Under the pieces are notes generated by a model. It had not been told where the DNA came from and searched no databases. It saw only the letters and a program-made list of their open reading frames with translations. A program made the position numbers and the translations under genes. Shown here one piece after another: positions 12,805 through 19,555 of a DNA stretch of 20,669 nucleotides. Every line of letters starts with the position of its first letter. Positions within the stretch are counted from its first letter, which is position 1. Origin of the DNA: a virus; IMG/VR virus record IMGVR_UViG_3300014839_001402, positions 1 to 20,669 of that record; one strand, given 5' to 3'.

Positions 12805-15695
12805 GCTTTCTTTCCTTCTTGTTTGATTGCCTCATGCAGTTTCTCCAGGAATCTTCCCCGCGCCTGCTCCCGGGCCTGCGCGGCTTGAGCAGGGGTGTCG
12901 GCCGCGCCGGCGTTCTCGCGTTCTGAGAATTCCTTGGAAAGTGTTCTTAAATCCGCCTCATCTATCGCCCCGGCCTGGTAGGCCTTGGCCAAAGCGTTCG
13001 GGTTCGCACCCACCACGCAGCACGACAGCTCCACCTGTTCCTGCTCCGTGTAAATCGTCCGCACCGCCGCGTCCCCCGGCAGGCCCAGCTCCTTCAACTG
13101 CTCCGTCCACGCCTCCCCCGAATTCGGCGTCAAATACTTCACCGGATAAAATCCCACGCTCACCGCCTTCAGATACCCCGCCTCCGTCATCTTCCACCCG
13201 ATCTGCGCCAGCTTGTTTTCCGGCACGTCTATCGCCCATTGCACCCGCTCGATCAGCCGCGAGCCTTCCACCCGGAAATCAATCACCTTCCCCAGGCACT
13301 TCTCGATGCTCGAATAGTCGTGCGAGTCCACCAACGGCGAGTTCTTCGCAAAATTCGTGAACCGCCACCCTCCCGCCCGGATGATCTCGTGGTAACTGTC
13401 AATACTTTCATCCGACGCGATATAATCCACAATCCCCTGCCGCGCGTCCACGATCCTCACCTCCGGGTGCAGCAGCCGGATCAGCGGCGCGCCGCTCCTC
13501 CTATAAATCCCATCCATCCCCTTCTTCTCCTCTTCTCCTAATCCTAATCCTAATCCTAATCTTAATCCCTTCCCATCCCCCGCCGCGCACGCCACCGCCA
13601 CGCACTGGCAATTCGCCACATTCCCCGCCGACCCCTCTTCCGCGCACGGATGCCGCAGCCGCTCCCCTCCCACCAAAAACAGCCCCGCCACCGGCGCCAC
13701 CTGCCCGTTGGCTTCCAGGTGCGACGCCCGCGCCTGTTCGTGTCCGCTGCCAAGCCAGCGCTTGCCCGTCACCCCGGCTTGTTCCATCGCCGCGTCCCGC
13801 GCCAGGCCGAAAGCCGCCCCCGTTTCCTCCAGTGCCGCCGCCGGGACCAGCCGCTTTGAAATCTCATTGAACCGCGCCCGCGCCGCGTCCGCCGCCCCGC
13901 CTTCCGGCGCGTTCCCCACCGCCTCCGTGATCTCGCGGTGAATCCTCTCCGCCCTCTCCGCCCATTTCCCTTCCCGCCACTTCACAAACCGCTCCGCCCG
14001 CTCCCGCGGCATCACGAACCCTTCCGTCCGTCCGATCTCCTCGAAAAGCTGCTGTCCCCCCGTCTGCAAGCCCGCCTCCGTCACCGGCCGCAGCGCCGCC
14101 CTCAGCCCCGCCGCAAACCCATCCAAGTCAAATACATTCTGCTCCTTCCGTTCCATCCGCCGCAGCGTCTCCGTCCTGGCCTTCATCAACTCCCGGTTGA
14201 ACCGCGATTCAAACCCCTTGATCATCTCCCGTCTCCGCCCCATCAACTCCCGCCATTGCGCCAGCTCCGCCGCCGGCCGCCCCTCCGCCCCCGCGCCGCC
14301 GCTCCGTGAGTCGCCGCCCCCTTGCCCCAGTTCCCCCTCATAGTTCCCATGCTTCCCATAATTCCCATCCGTCCCCTTCTCCGCCCTCCTCAACCCGCCC
14401 CTCCCCTCCAGCGCCTTCCTCATCAGCGCCACCGCGTCATCCATCGGCTCCGCCAGATCCGGATTCTTCTCCGGCAAAACCAGCCCGCTGATCGGCGCCA
14501 GGTTGAACGGCAAATACCCCTTCTCCCAATCCGGGCACGCCGGCAATTCCAGGTCCAGGTGATCGTTCAGCACCTTCAACGGCACCCCCATTTGAAAATA
14601 CTTCTGCGCCGTGTCCGCCCGTTCCCTCCGCACCGCCTGGATCACCGGATGCTCGTCCCAGTTCAGCGACGCCGTCAGGTTCCCTCCGCTTTGCCGCCGC
14701 AGCACCCGCCCGATGGACTGGCAGATCTTCTCCCCCAGCGGAATGCACGTCTCCGCGATCAGCATGAACCAGTCCGACGCCGACCCGATCGAATAACTCG
14801 CCTTCACGTCCGCCATCGAAGCCGGCACTCCCATCGCCAGAAAAATCTCGTGCCGGTTCTGCAGCCGCGTCGCCACAAAGTCCGCGTCCGGCACCCGGAT
14901 CTTCGGGTCCTCTATCGTCACGTCCGCGTCCAAAAAAACCGGCTTGAACACCCCGCGCTGAGCCAGCTCCCGCTTCTCCCGGATCTGGTCCACCAACTGC
15001 TGCCTCTGCGTGTCCGTCGGCACCCCGTTCTTGGCGATCACATACACCCCCTGGTCCCCGTTGTTCCGCATCAGGTTCAGGTTGAACTTCCCCGCCAGAT
15101 AATCCGCCTCCGCCGCGTCCCGGCACGGCTTCAACTCCGACAGCCCCCGCCAATCGCTGTAAGGATTCCACAGCTTCGTTTGGATCACCTGTTCCGGCAG
15201 CAGCAACGCGTGCCGCCCCGCCTCGTCCACATATTCCCATCCTTCCAACAACCCATTCTTCACCACGTGCCGCATCCGGTCCGGCCGCGCCACGATCAAC
15301 GGCGGATGCCCTCCCGCCGCTTTCGCATTGAAAAACGGCATCAGCCAACTGTCATCCATGATCCAAAAAGCCTCCCCTTCCAGCTTCAGCCAGCTCACCG
15401 TTGCCTCGATAAAATCCGTCCGCGTCAAACCCAGCCCCGGCGCCTCCCAAAACCCCTCCAGCTCCGCCGGATGCATCCGCCGCCCCTCCTGCGCGAACTT
15501 CAATTCCACCGCCGCTATCGGCCCCGCCACCTTCTTGATCGCCCGCATCACCCAGGTGGATTGTTCGTACGCCCGGGACATCTTTTCACCCCCGGTCGCG
15601 TCGTATGGCATGATCTTATTGAACGGAAAGGGCGCGCCGCTCTTGAAAATCAAGGCCGCGGCGGCGTGGAGGCGGGAGAAAAAGGTGGGATTCAT
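12801..15695 (-). CDS. Portal - MuF minor head - prohead protease fusion, 964 aa
   Basis: Three head-assembly activities sit in one frame. Residues about 25-420 are an HK97-type portal (SWLKLEGEAFW, LKPCRDAAEADYLAGKFN, FLAMGVPASMADVKASYSIGS). Residues about 480-705 carry a MuF-type minor head domain ending in KRWLGSGHEQARASHLEANG and NVANCQC, the family's usual C-terminal block. Residues 727-964 are an S78 prohead protease with His792 in DSHDYSS, Ser846 in KAVSVGFYPVKY and the later VELSCCVVGANPNA strand. Separate genes are usual. The junction (residues 709-726, KGLRLGLGLGLGEEEKKG) is a translated hexamer array. The start is the ATG at 15695, with AGGAG eight bases upstream; a TTG at 15746 is less likely. 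An internal ATG (Met727, 13515-13517) follows a GGAG/AAGGGG region and could give free protease. Residues 442-453 are another translated repeat. Confidence 0.88.
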   Translation of the reverse strand: MNPTFFSRLHAAAALIFKSGAPFPFNKIMPYDATGGEKMSRAYEQSTWVMRAIKKVAGPIAAVELKFAQEGRRMHPAELEGFWEAPGLGLTRTDFIEATVSWLKLEGEAFWIMDDSWLMPFFNAKAAGGHPPLIVARPDRMRHVVKNGLLEGWEYVDEAGRHALLLPEQVIQTKLWNPYSDWRGLSELKPCRDAAEADYLAGKFNLNLMRNNGDQGVYVIAKNGVPTDTQRQQLVDQIREKRELAQRGVFKPVFLDADVTIEDPKIRVPDADFVATRLQNRHEIFLAMGVPASMADVKASYSIGSASDWFMLIAETCIPLGEKICQSIGRVLRRQSGGNLTASLNWDEHPVIQAVRRERADTAQKYFQMGVPLKVLNDHLDLELPACPDWEKGYLPFNLAPISGLVLPEKNPDLAEPMDDAVALMRKALEGRGGLRRAEKGTDGNYGKHGNYEGELGQGGGDSRSGGAGAEGRPAAELAQWRELMGRRREMIKGFESRFNRELMKARTETLRRMERKEQNVFDLDGFAAGLRAALRPVTEAGLQTGGQQLFEEIGRTEGFVMPRERAERFVKWREGKWAERAERIHREITEAVGNAPEGGAADAARARFNEISKRLVPAAALEETGAAFGLARDAAMEQAGVTGKRWLGSGHEQARASHLEANGQVAPVAGLFLVGGERLRHPCAEEGSAGNVANCQCVAVACAAGDGKGLRLGLGLGLGEEEKKGMDGIYRRSGAPLIRLLHPEVRIVDARQGIVDYIASDESIDSYHEIIRAGGWRFTNFAKNSPLVDSHDYSSIEKCLGKVIDFRVEGSRLIERVQWAIDVPENKLAQIGWKMTEAGYLKAVSVGFYPVKYLTPNSGEAWTEQLKELGLPGDAAVRTIYTEQEQVELSCCVVGANPNALAKAYQAGAIDEADLRTLSKEFSERENAGAADTPAQAAQAREQARGRFLEKLHEAIKQEGKKA
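13537..13568 (-). repeat. Translated GGATTA hexamer array fusing MuF domain and protease
   Basis: On the minus strand the sequence reads GGATTAAGATTA and then four GGATTA units. Read in frame it encodes Leu-Arg-Leu-Gly-Leu-Gly-Leu-Gly-Leu-Gly. It is followed by GAAGAGGAGAAGAAGGGG and Met727. Hexamers keep the frame, and two of three frames have no stop, which explains how a spacer could become a linker. Confidence 0.8.
14337..14372 (-). repeat. Translated GGGAA(T/C)TATGGGAA-type repeat in the portal tail
   Basis: Residues 442-453 of the polyprotein (TDGNYGKHGNYE) are encoded by GGGAATTATGGGAAGCATGG and GAACTATG on the minus strand, the family that makes the array at 15766-15830. It sits in the linker between portal and MuF domains. 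Confidence 0.65.
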
Positions 15696-15715
15696 CGAAA
15701 GTCTCCTGGTTGGCT

Positions 15716-15757
15716 CCAAAAATTCGTCTTCATATCCTATGCCCAAAAATCGTGTTT
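15716..15757 (-). repeat. Duplicated 42-bp terminase 3'-end segment, copy 2
   Basis: By eye 35 of 42 bases match 15883-15924 without gaps. Both copies encode Asn-Thr-(Val/Ile)-Phe, end in TGA, and continue with GAATTTTTGG. The pair brackets the tandem array and the 56-aa frame. Confidence 0.65.
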
Positions 15758-15900
15758 ACGCTCGTCCCATAGTTCCCATAACTCCCATAGTTCCCATAAC
15801 TCCCATAGTTCCCATAACTCCCATAATTCCGATGCTTCCCATTGGTCTTACAGGTCACATCCCCCGCCTCGCGTTTCGTCGCCCAAAAATTCGTTTTCAT
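15730..15900 (-). CDS. Possible 56-aa Tyr-Gly repeat peptide coupled to the large terminase
   Basis: The ATG at 15898-15900 overlaps the terminase stop (ATGA). The frame encodes MKTNFWATKREAGDVTCKTN, then about 20 residues of alternating NYGSYG, and ends VNTIFGHRI. The last residues mirror the terminase C-terminus (GNTVFAQII), because the 3' end of the terminase gene has been duplicated here. The stop is 34 bp upstream of the portal start. It is either a true small protein or, more likely, a coupling frame left by a repeat cassette that inserted in this junction. The Tyr/Gly/Asn composition would be disordered or adhesive if translated. Confidence 0.4.
   Translation of the reverse strand: MKTNFWATKREAGDVTCKTNGKHRNYGSYGNYGSYGNYGSYGNYGTSVNTIFGHRI
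15766..15830 (-). repeat. 9-bp/18-bp TATGGGAGT - TATGGGAAC tandem array
   Basis: Plus-strand CCCATAGTT and CCCATAACT alternate in 9-bp steps, giving an 18-bp higher-order unit repeated about three and a half times. In the 56-aa frame it reads Asn-Tyr-Gly-Ser-Tyr-Gly. A shorter relative lies in the portal coding region at 14337-14372. Confidence 0.85.
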
Positions 15901-15924
15901 ATAATCTGCGCAAAAACTGTGTTT
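15883..15924 (-). repeat. Duplicated 42-bp segment, copy 1 (terminase 3' end)
   Basis: This covers the last codons and stop of the large terminase. It is the presumed original of the copy at 15716-15757. Confidence 0.65.
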
Positions 15925-17324
15925 CCCCTTCCCCGCTGGCTTGCATGTACCCACAACGCCAGCGCCCAAAAACGATCCGCGTGCCCATCCTTGCTTCTTT
16001 CCCCATCAAATCTAAGGTTCCCCGCCGCCGTCGCCGTCTTGCGAATGCACCGCAAATCCGATCGGATGAACTTGTCGTTTGGCAGCCGGATGCTTCCCGC
16101 CTCCAGTCCGGCCTTCACCGGATAGGCCAGTTCCTCCTTCACCTGGCTCGTGAAATTGATTCCCTCCACCCGATACTTCCCAAATTTCTGGATCGCCCGC
16201 TCCGCGAACTGGCGCCCGATCCCCGACTGGTCAATGCAGCACCGCTGTAGGTTCGGCAGCGCCAGGATTTCGTACAACACCTTCTCCTGCGTTTCGAACG
16301 TCGCGTTTTCCAAACAGATCACCCGCCGCGTATATCGGACCTCGCCCAACTTCTCCCCCACCCAAATGACCGTCAGATCGTGCGTGCGCCCGACATCCAC
16401 CCCGGCGTAGAGGTCCTTGCATTGGGAAAGTTCGCCTTCCCAATGTTCATCGGGGCCATACTCGCAGCGTGCAATCACGTCATAGCTCAGGAACGCCACG
16501 TTATCGTCCCCCGGCTGGCACATAAACTCCTGCTGCCAGCTCTCCTCATCCGCGCATTCCTTGCGCAGGCTTTGCAGAAAATCATCATTCGACCATTTCA
16601 GCCGGTCATCTCCCGGGTCCGCCTCCCGCCACTTCGCTTTTAATTTCTCAAGCAGTCCTTCTTCGACTGCTTGAACAATGGTCACACTATGCAGGCTGAA
16701 CCCTTTCGGATTTCCCTTCTCCTTGATTTCCTGCACCAGCTCATGGAAGAAATTCCCCGTCCCGCGATGCGTCGAAATGATGTCCATCCCGCCTCCCCAT
16801 AAAGTCCCCGGCTGTCCTATCGCGTAAAGCAGCCGGTTCTCCGCGTTCAGCGCGAACTCATCAAACACCCGCCGCCCGCGCTTCCCCGCCTGCGCGTTGG
16901 GATTGGAACTCAAGCTATAGATGGCCCGTCCGTTCTTAAACGGCAGCACCTGCGCCGTGATTTTTTCCGTCGTATCAATGTATCGCTCGCGGATCTTCGC
17001 GGCCTTGGAATGGAGAAGGCGCGCCCAATGGGCGCAATCGGCTCCAAAAAGCTGCGCCTGCAATTCGTCCCGGCTGCTCACCCAGGCGTCGTACTTGTTT
17101 CCTCTCCGGCTGGTTTTTTGCACCAGATCGTACGCGGTGGTCAGGCTGATGCCGATCTGCCGCGATTTCTCCATCAGCCGTTTGCGCGACGCATCCAGAA
17201 TCCACCGCTTTTGGTAGGGGAGAAAGAACCTGTCTGCCGCAAAGGTACACGGAGAACGCAAAGCAGAATCGGCTGATTCCACTTTCGTGTTCTTTGCGTT
17301 CTTTTGCGGCAATATCTTTCTCAC
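15897..17324 (-). CDS. Large terminase (Mu gp28-like), 475 aa
   Basis: The DNA-packaging motor and nuclease. The ATPase domain shows the Walker A-like KSRQIGIS (53-60), hydrophobic-DE Walker B VFDEFA (153-158) and the coupling-type ISTHRGTGNFF (183-193). The RNase H-like nuclease domain has AGVDVGRTHD (Asp310), CCIDQSG (Asp365) and HADRFWALAL (Asp450), the three acidic positions expected. KSRQIGIS resembles the gp28 family. The GTG at 17324 overlaps the small-terminase stop (GTGA), so that start is favoured; the homologous part begins only near FFLPYQKRW (33-41). Residues 4-30 are encoded by an imperfect palindromic repeat and look like an acquired extension. At the 3' end the stop overlaps the ATG of a small frame. 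Confidence 0.88.
   Translation of the reverse strand: MRKILPQKNAKNTKVESADSALRSPCTFAADRFFLPYQKRWILDASRKRLMEKSRQIGISLTTAYDLVQKTSRRGNKYDAWVSSRDELQAQLFGADCAHWARLLHSKAAKIRERYIDTTEKITAQVLPFKNGRAIYSLSSNPNAQAGKRGRRVFDEFALNAENRLLYAIGQPGTLWGGGMDIISTHRGTGNFFHELVQEIKEKGNPKGFSLHSVTIVQAVEEGLLEKLKAKWREADPGDDRLKWSNDDFLQSLRKECADEESWQQEFMCQPGDDNVAFLSYDVIARCEYGPDEHWEGELSQCKDLYAGVDVGRTHDLTVIWVGEKLGEVRYTRRVICLENATFETQEKVLYEILALPNLQRCCIDQSGIGRQFAERAIQKFGKYRVEGINFTSQVKEELAYPVKAGLEAGSIRLPNDKFIRSDLRCIRKTATAAGNLRFDGERSKDGHADRFWALALWVHASQRGRGNTVFAQII
17235..17311. repeat. MITE-like imperfect palindrome encoding the terminase N-terminus
   Basis: The left arm TGCCGCAAA...AGAACGCAAAG (17235-17263, with a GGTACACGG interruption) is the inverse of the right arm CTTTGCGTTCTTTTGCGGCA (17292-17311). 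The 77-bp element lies wholly within the first 30 codons of the large terminase and keeps them open. Confidence 0.65.
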
Positions 17325-17890
17325 AACAGTTTCAATTCCTCCGCGATGCGGTCCTGGGTTTCTTTGGTAACCGAGTCATCCTGGCTCCCCTCCTTCAGCG
17401 CGGCTTTGCTCTTCCTTTTCCGCTCCGCCATCTCGTCTTTGTGTTTCCGCTTCTCCAATTCTAATTTCTTCCGCTTCAGCTCCAATTCCGCTTGGTCCAA
17501 GTCCTGTTCCCGGACTTTGAACACCAGGCTGAAGATGGCTTTGACCTCTTCGGGGTCCACTCCCGGCGCAATGCACAGCTCGAACGCTTTTTGCTTGATC
17601 GCCTCTATCGTCGCCTCGTCCCAACGCCCGGGATGCTTCTTGGCTTCCTGGGCGATTTCCTCCGCCGTCCGCACCGCCTGCCAGCGACGCCGGATCAATT
17701 CGGGCGAACAAACTTTCTTCCAGAACTCGGAGAACGCCGAAAGCGCCACAACCACGCCGAATTCCTTGATGCACAGTTCGCGCGCCACGTGCTCGGCCTT
17801 TCCCGACAGAAGCCATTGCGCCAACTGCGCTTGTTGCTCCTTTGGCAGGTTCAGCAGGACACTGTCTGATCGTGGCTTGCGTATGCTCAT
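17321..17890 (-). CDS. Small terminase subunit (Mu gp27 / DUF3486-like), 189 aa
   Basis: Recognises phage DNA and loads the motor. The N-terminal half starts RKPRSDSVLLNLPKEQQAQLAQWLLSG, matching the DUF3486 pattern of an arginine-rich start, then Leu-Pro and a helix with Ala-X-Trp/Leu-Leu, followed by a predicted helix-turn-helix (about 28-60). The C-terminal third (about 115-175) is a highly charged coiled coil (DLDQAELELKRKKLELEKRK). The ATG at 17890 overlaps the upstream stop (ATGA), and its own TGA overlaps the large-terminase GTG, so three genes are translationally coupled. Length is normal for the family. The order gp26-like, gp27-like, gp28-like is that of Mu. Confidence 0.75.
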   Translation of the reverse strand: MSIRKPRSDSVLLNLPKEQQAQLAQWLLSGKAEHVARELCIKEFGVVVALSAFSEFWKKVCSPELIRRRWQAVRTAEEIAQEAKKHPGRWDEATIEAIKQKAFELCIAPGVDPEEVKAIFSLVFKVREQDLDQAELELKRKKLELEKRKHKDEMAERKRKSKAALKEGSQDDSVTKETQDRIAEELKLL

Positions 17891-18141
17891 TGCAACAGTT
17901 CGGCTTCCCCGACTTCGGTCAGCTTGGTTTTCACCCCTTCATCCTCCGTCCGGTGCCGCACCACTTGTCCGGCCCTTTCCATCCGCCCAATCACGTGCTC
18001 GAATTCCGACTGCGTGGGAGTCGGGCGCACGATCACCTGGAGGTCTGCCGCCAGGCGCGATTCCGGGTAGAGCAGGGGCCGGGCTTGGCCCAGCAGCAGC
18101 GCCACGTTGGCGCGAAGAAGTTGAAAGCGGGTCGGGTTCAT
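17887..18141 (-). CDS. Winged-helix-like small protein (Mu gp26-like), 84 aa
   Basis: Short protein with LLRANVALLLGQARPLLYPESRLAADLQ followed by TQSEFEHVIGRMERAGQVV and ending VKTKLTEVGEAELLQ. That pattern (leucine-rich helix, Glu-Ser-Leu-hydrophobic helix, a recognition-like helix ending in an arginine/Gly-Val turn, then a Thr-Leu-Thr wing and C-terminal helix) resembles the Mu gp26 (VpaChn25_0724) type. It is coupled to neighbours on both sides by ATGA overlaps. Probable role is in packaging or its regulation, by position. The family assignment rests on pattern and order, without a search. Confidence 0.6.
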   Translation of the reverse strand: MNPTRFQLLRANVALLLGQARPLLYPESRLAADLQVIVRPTPTQSEFEHVIGRMERAGQVVRHRTEDEGVKTKLTEVGEAELLQ

Positions 18142-18488
18142 GGTCGGCGCGTTAAGTTGTCCAATTTCAGATTCAGCAATGATGTTTGGCTGGAAATGTT
18201 TTCGACCGACGATTTCAGTCCCCCGATCGTTTCGCTCAGCCTGATAAATGCATCCTTGGATTCAATCCGGTCGGCCTCCATTTTCTCCCACACCGCCTTA
18301 TTGTCCCTTTCCAGGTCCTCCACCCGCCGCGTGACTTCCGCCGAGTGCGCCCCGAGAACTTCATTTGCCGGATGCGGCGATTTGCCTCTCATTCGATCCA
18401 GGAATTTCCCCCCTTCGTTGCAGATCATCAGCCCGAAGGCCAGGCACCCAAACCACGCCGCAATTTGAACTGGAGCTTCGTCAAACAT
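18138..18488 (-). CDS. Single-TM coiled-coil protein (Mu gp25 / DUF2730-like or spanin-like), 116 aa
   Basis: I chose the ATG at 18488, which lies just after the lipase stop; a longer frame reads back through the 15-bp array as Pro-Tyr-Arg-Val repeats and is unlikely. Residues about 6-27 (PVQIAAWFGCLAFGLMICNE) form one membrane segment. Residues about 50-112 form a heptad-rich coiled coil (TRRVEDLERDNKAVWEKMEA and onward). This is the layout of Mu gp25/DUF2730, which precedes gp26 and gp27 in Mu, and the downstream order here matches. It is also the layout of an inner-membrane spanin, and a small lipoprotein lies two genes upstream. The Mu-order reading is preferred. Confidence 0.6.
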   Translation of the reverse strand: MFDEAPVQIAAWFGCLAFGLMICNEGGKFLDRMRGKSPHPANEVLGAHSAEVTRRVEDLERDNKAVWEKMEADRIESKDAFIRLSETIGGLKSSVENISSQTSLLNLKLDNLTRRP

Positions 18489-18490
18489 AA

Positions 18491-19309
18491 TCAAAAAATG
18501 GTAGGGCGAGACTCGGTAGGGCGAGACTCGGTAGGGCGAGACTCGGTAGGGCAAGACTCGGTAGGGCAAGACTCGGTAGGGCAAGACTCGGCAGGGCGAG
18601 ACTCTGTCGAGCCGTGACTCGATTTCGCAATGCCTTTCTCGGTAGCGCGATACTCCTTGTCCGCCATAGCTTCAGCGTCGGCGGATGTCGAGCCGTGACT
18701 CGATTCCACTTTCCACTGTTCACCGCCCACTAGCTTCACATAACTCTCCACGTGATGATCCGCCAACAGCGCCACCCGCCCTCTCTGCCATTCCCGCCAC
18801 AAGCCCAGCGCGTCGCTTGCCATCTTCCGATACCACGGCATCTCCACGTGCATCCGGCCGGCCGCGTCGTAAAAAATTTCCGTTCCCGCGTGACGGAACA
18901 TGCGCAGCAGCCACGGCACCCGCGCCACGATGTCCGCCGAATGCACCACCCGGAACGACCTCCCCTTCAGCCTCCCGTCAAACCACTGCATCCAAGCCCC
19001 GTTCCCCACTCGTGGCTGTCCAAACGAGTACATCCACCCGGTAGGGCGAGACTCGGTAGGGCGAGACTCTGTCGAGCCGTGACTTAATCCCTCCCACCAC
19101 GCCATCGCCAGCATCGCCAGCGCCCCGCCCAGCGAATGCCCCGTAAAGTAAATCCGCTCCCTCCCTTCCATCCTCTCCACAATCCGCAAAATCCTTGCCC
19201 ACACCCCCTCCAGCGCCCTCTGGAAGCCCTCGTGGACTTTCACCCCCGACAGATCAGCATTCCCCATTCTGCATTCCGCACTCTGCATTCCGCACTCTGC
19301 AATTTGCAT
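18491..19309 (-). CDS. Class 3 lipase, C-terminal catalytic part of a split gene, 272 aa
   Basis: This half holds the complete catalytic triad: Ser59 in GHSLGGA, Asp126 in SADIVARVP and His185/186 in ADHHVESY, as in the lipase class 3 family. The frame opens at an ATG within the CGGAATGCAGAGTG-type array, with GGA before it, and could be reached by re-initiation or frameshift from the upstream half (19240-19554). Repeats are also translated inside it: HGSTESRPTESRPT (77-90) interrupts the region between the nucleophile elbow and the YSFGQPRVG strand, and the last 40-odd residues are Ser-Cys/Arg-Pro-Thr-Glu units. The 15-mer unit preserves frame. Phage lipases are rare and this may act in host lysis or be a passenger. 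Confidence 0.7.
   Translation of the reverse strand: MQIAECGMQSAECRMGNADLSGVKVHEGFQRALEGVWARILRIVERMEGRERIYFTGHSLGGALAMLAMAWWEGLSHGSTESRPTESRPTGWMYSFGQPRVGNGAWMQWFDGRLKGRSFRVVHSADIVARVPWLLRMFRHAGTEIFYDAAGRMHVEMPWYRKMASDALGLWREWQRGRVALLADHHVESYVKLVGGEQWKVESSHGSTSADAEAMADKEYRATEKGIAKSSHGSTESRPAESCPTESCPTESCPTESRPTESRPTESRPTIF
18500..18604. repeat. Seven-unit 15-bp array (GGTAGGGCGAGACTC)
   Basis: Seven consecutive 15-bp units fill 18500-18604; units 4-6 carry GCAAG for GCGAG and the last has GGCAGG. The array is followed by TGTCGAGCCGTGACTCGATT. In the lipase frame it encodes Ser-Arg/Cys-Pro-Thr/Ala-Glu. One-unit and two-unit relatives lie at 20404-20418 and 19040-19069. Confidence 0.88.
19040..19084. 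repeat. Two-unit copy of the 15-bp repeat inside the lipase gene
   Basis: Two GGTAGGGCGAGACTC units (19040-19069) are followed by TGTCGAGCCGTGACT. The same composite (15-mer units plus a TCGAG...CTCGA hairpin) occurs with seven units at 18500 and one unit at 20404. It is inserted in frame. Confidence 0.8.
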
Positions 19310-19554
19310 TCCAAGTCCGTCAGCCAGTTCCTCAAATCCGTCGTCCCGCGAAAGCTAACCACCGCAAACTCATCCGCCGCTGCTACAAACACCAGCGTAT
19401 CCATTGTCCCGTCGCGGATGACTTCGCACCCCGTGCATCCCTGTCTCGCCGCCCATCCGGCAATCGCGGCCTCATTCCCGTAAGCCGCCGCCGCCCCTCC
19501 TAGCAGCGCCGCCGCTATCTCCCGGTCATAAATTCCTTGGACAGGACTTTTCAC
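19240..19554 (-). CDS. Class 3 lipase, N-terminal part of a split gene, 104 aa
   Basis: A GTG at 19554 starts KSPVQGIYDREIAAALLGG; the frame continues to VFVAAADEFAVVSFRGTTDLRNWLTDLE (about 54-81), the FRGT and NWLTDL block that in class 3 lipases immediately precedes the Lys-Val-His-X-Gly-Phe block. Here the latter (KVHEGF) is in the other frame, after 19257. The remaining residues to a TGA at 19240 are read from the repeat array. A frame change within the array therefore splits the gene. The region upstream of the GTG is AATTGGGAATTG repeats (19556-19592). Without a frameshift the half is unlikely to be active. Confidence 0.6.
   Translation of the reverse strand: MKSPVQGIYDREIAAALLGGAAAAYGNEAAIAGWAARQGCTGCEVIRDGTMDTLVFVAAADEFAVVSFRGTTDLRNWLTDLECKLQSAECRVRNAEWGMLICRG
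19257..19318. repeat. CGGAATGCAGAGTG-type array splitting the lipase
   Basis: Minus-strand units of the type GCAGAGTGCGGAAT, GCAGAGTGCGGAAT and GCAGAATGGGGAAT are repeated at about 12-14 bp spacing. The two lipase frames overlap across it, and it lies exactly between the NWLTDLE and KVHEGF blocks of the fold. Confidence 0.75.
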
Positions 19555-19555
19555 A

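Noticed and set aside
13537-15830. Tandem repeats considered as a CRISPR array
   Set aside because: Units of 6-18 bp are directly adjacent without unique spacers, and no cas-like gene is present.
14322-16250. Plus-strand frame of 642 codons across portal and terminase genes
   Set aside because: It spans two recognised minus-strand genes and the tandem array, with Arg/His/Pro-rich low-complexity product.
18138-18584. Longer form of the coiled-coil protein beginning with Pro-Tyr-Arg-Val repeats
   Set aside because: The extension is the antisense-frame reading of the 15-bp array and overlaps the lipase end; the ATG at 18488 after the array is better.
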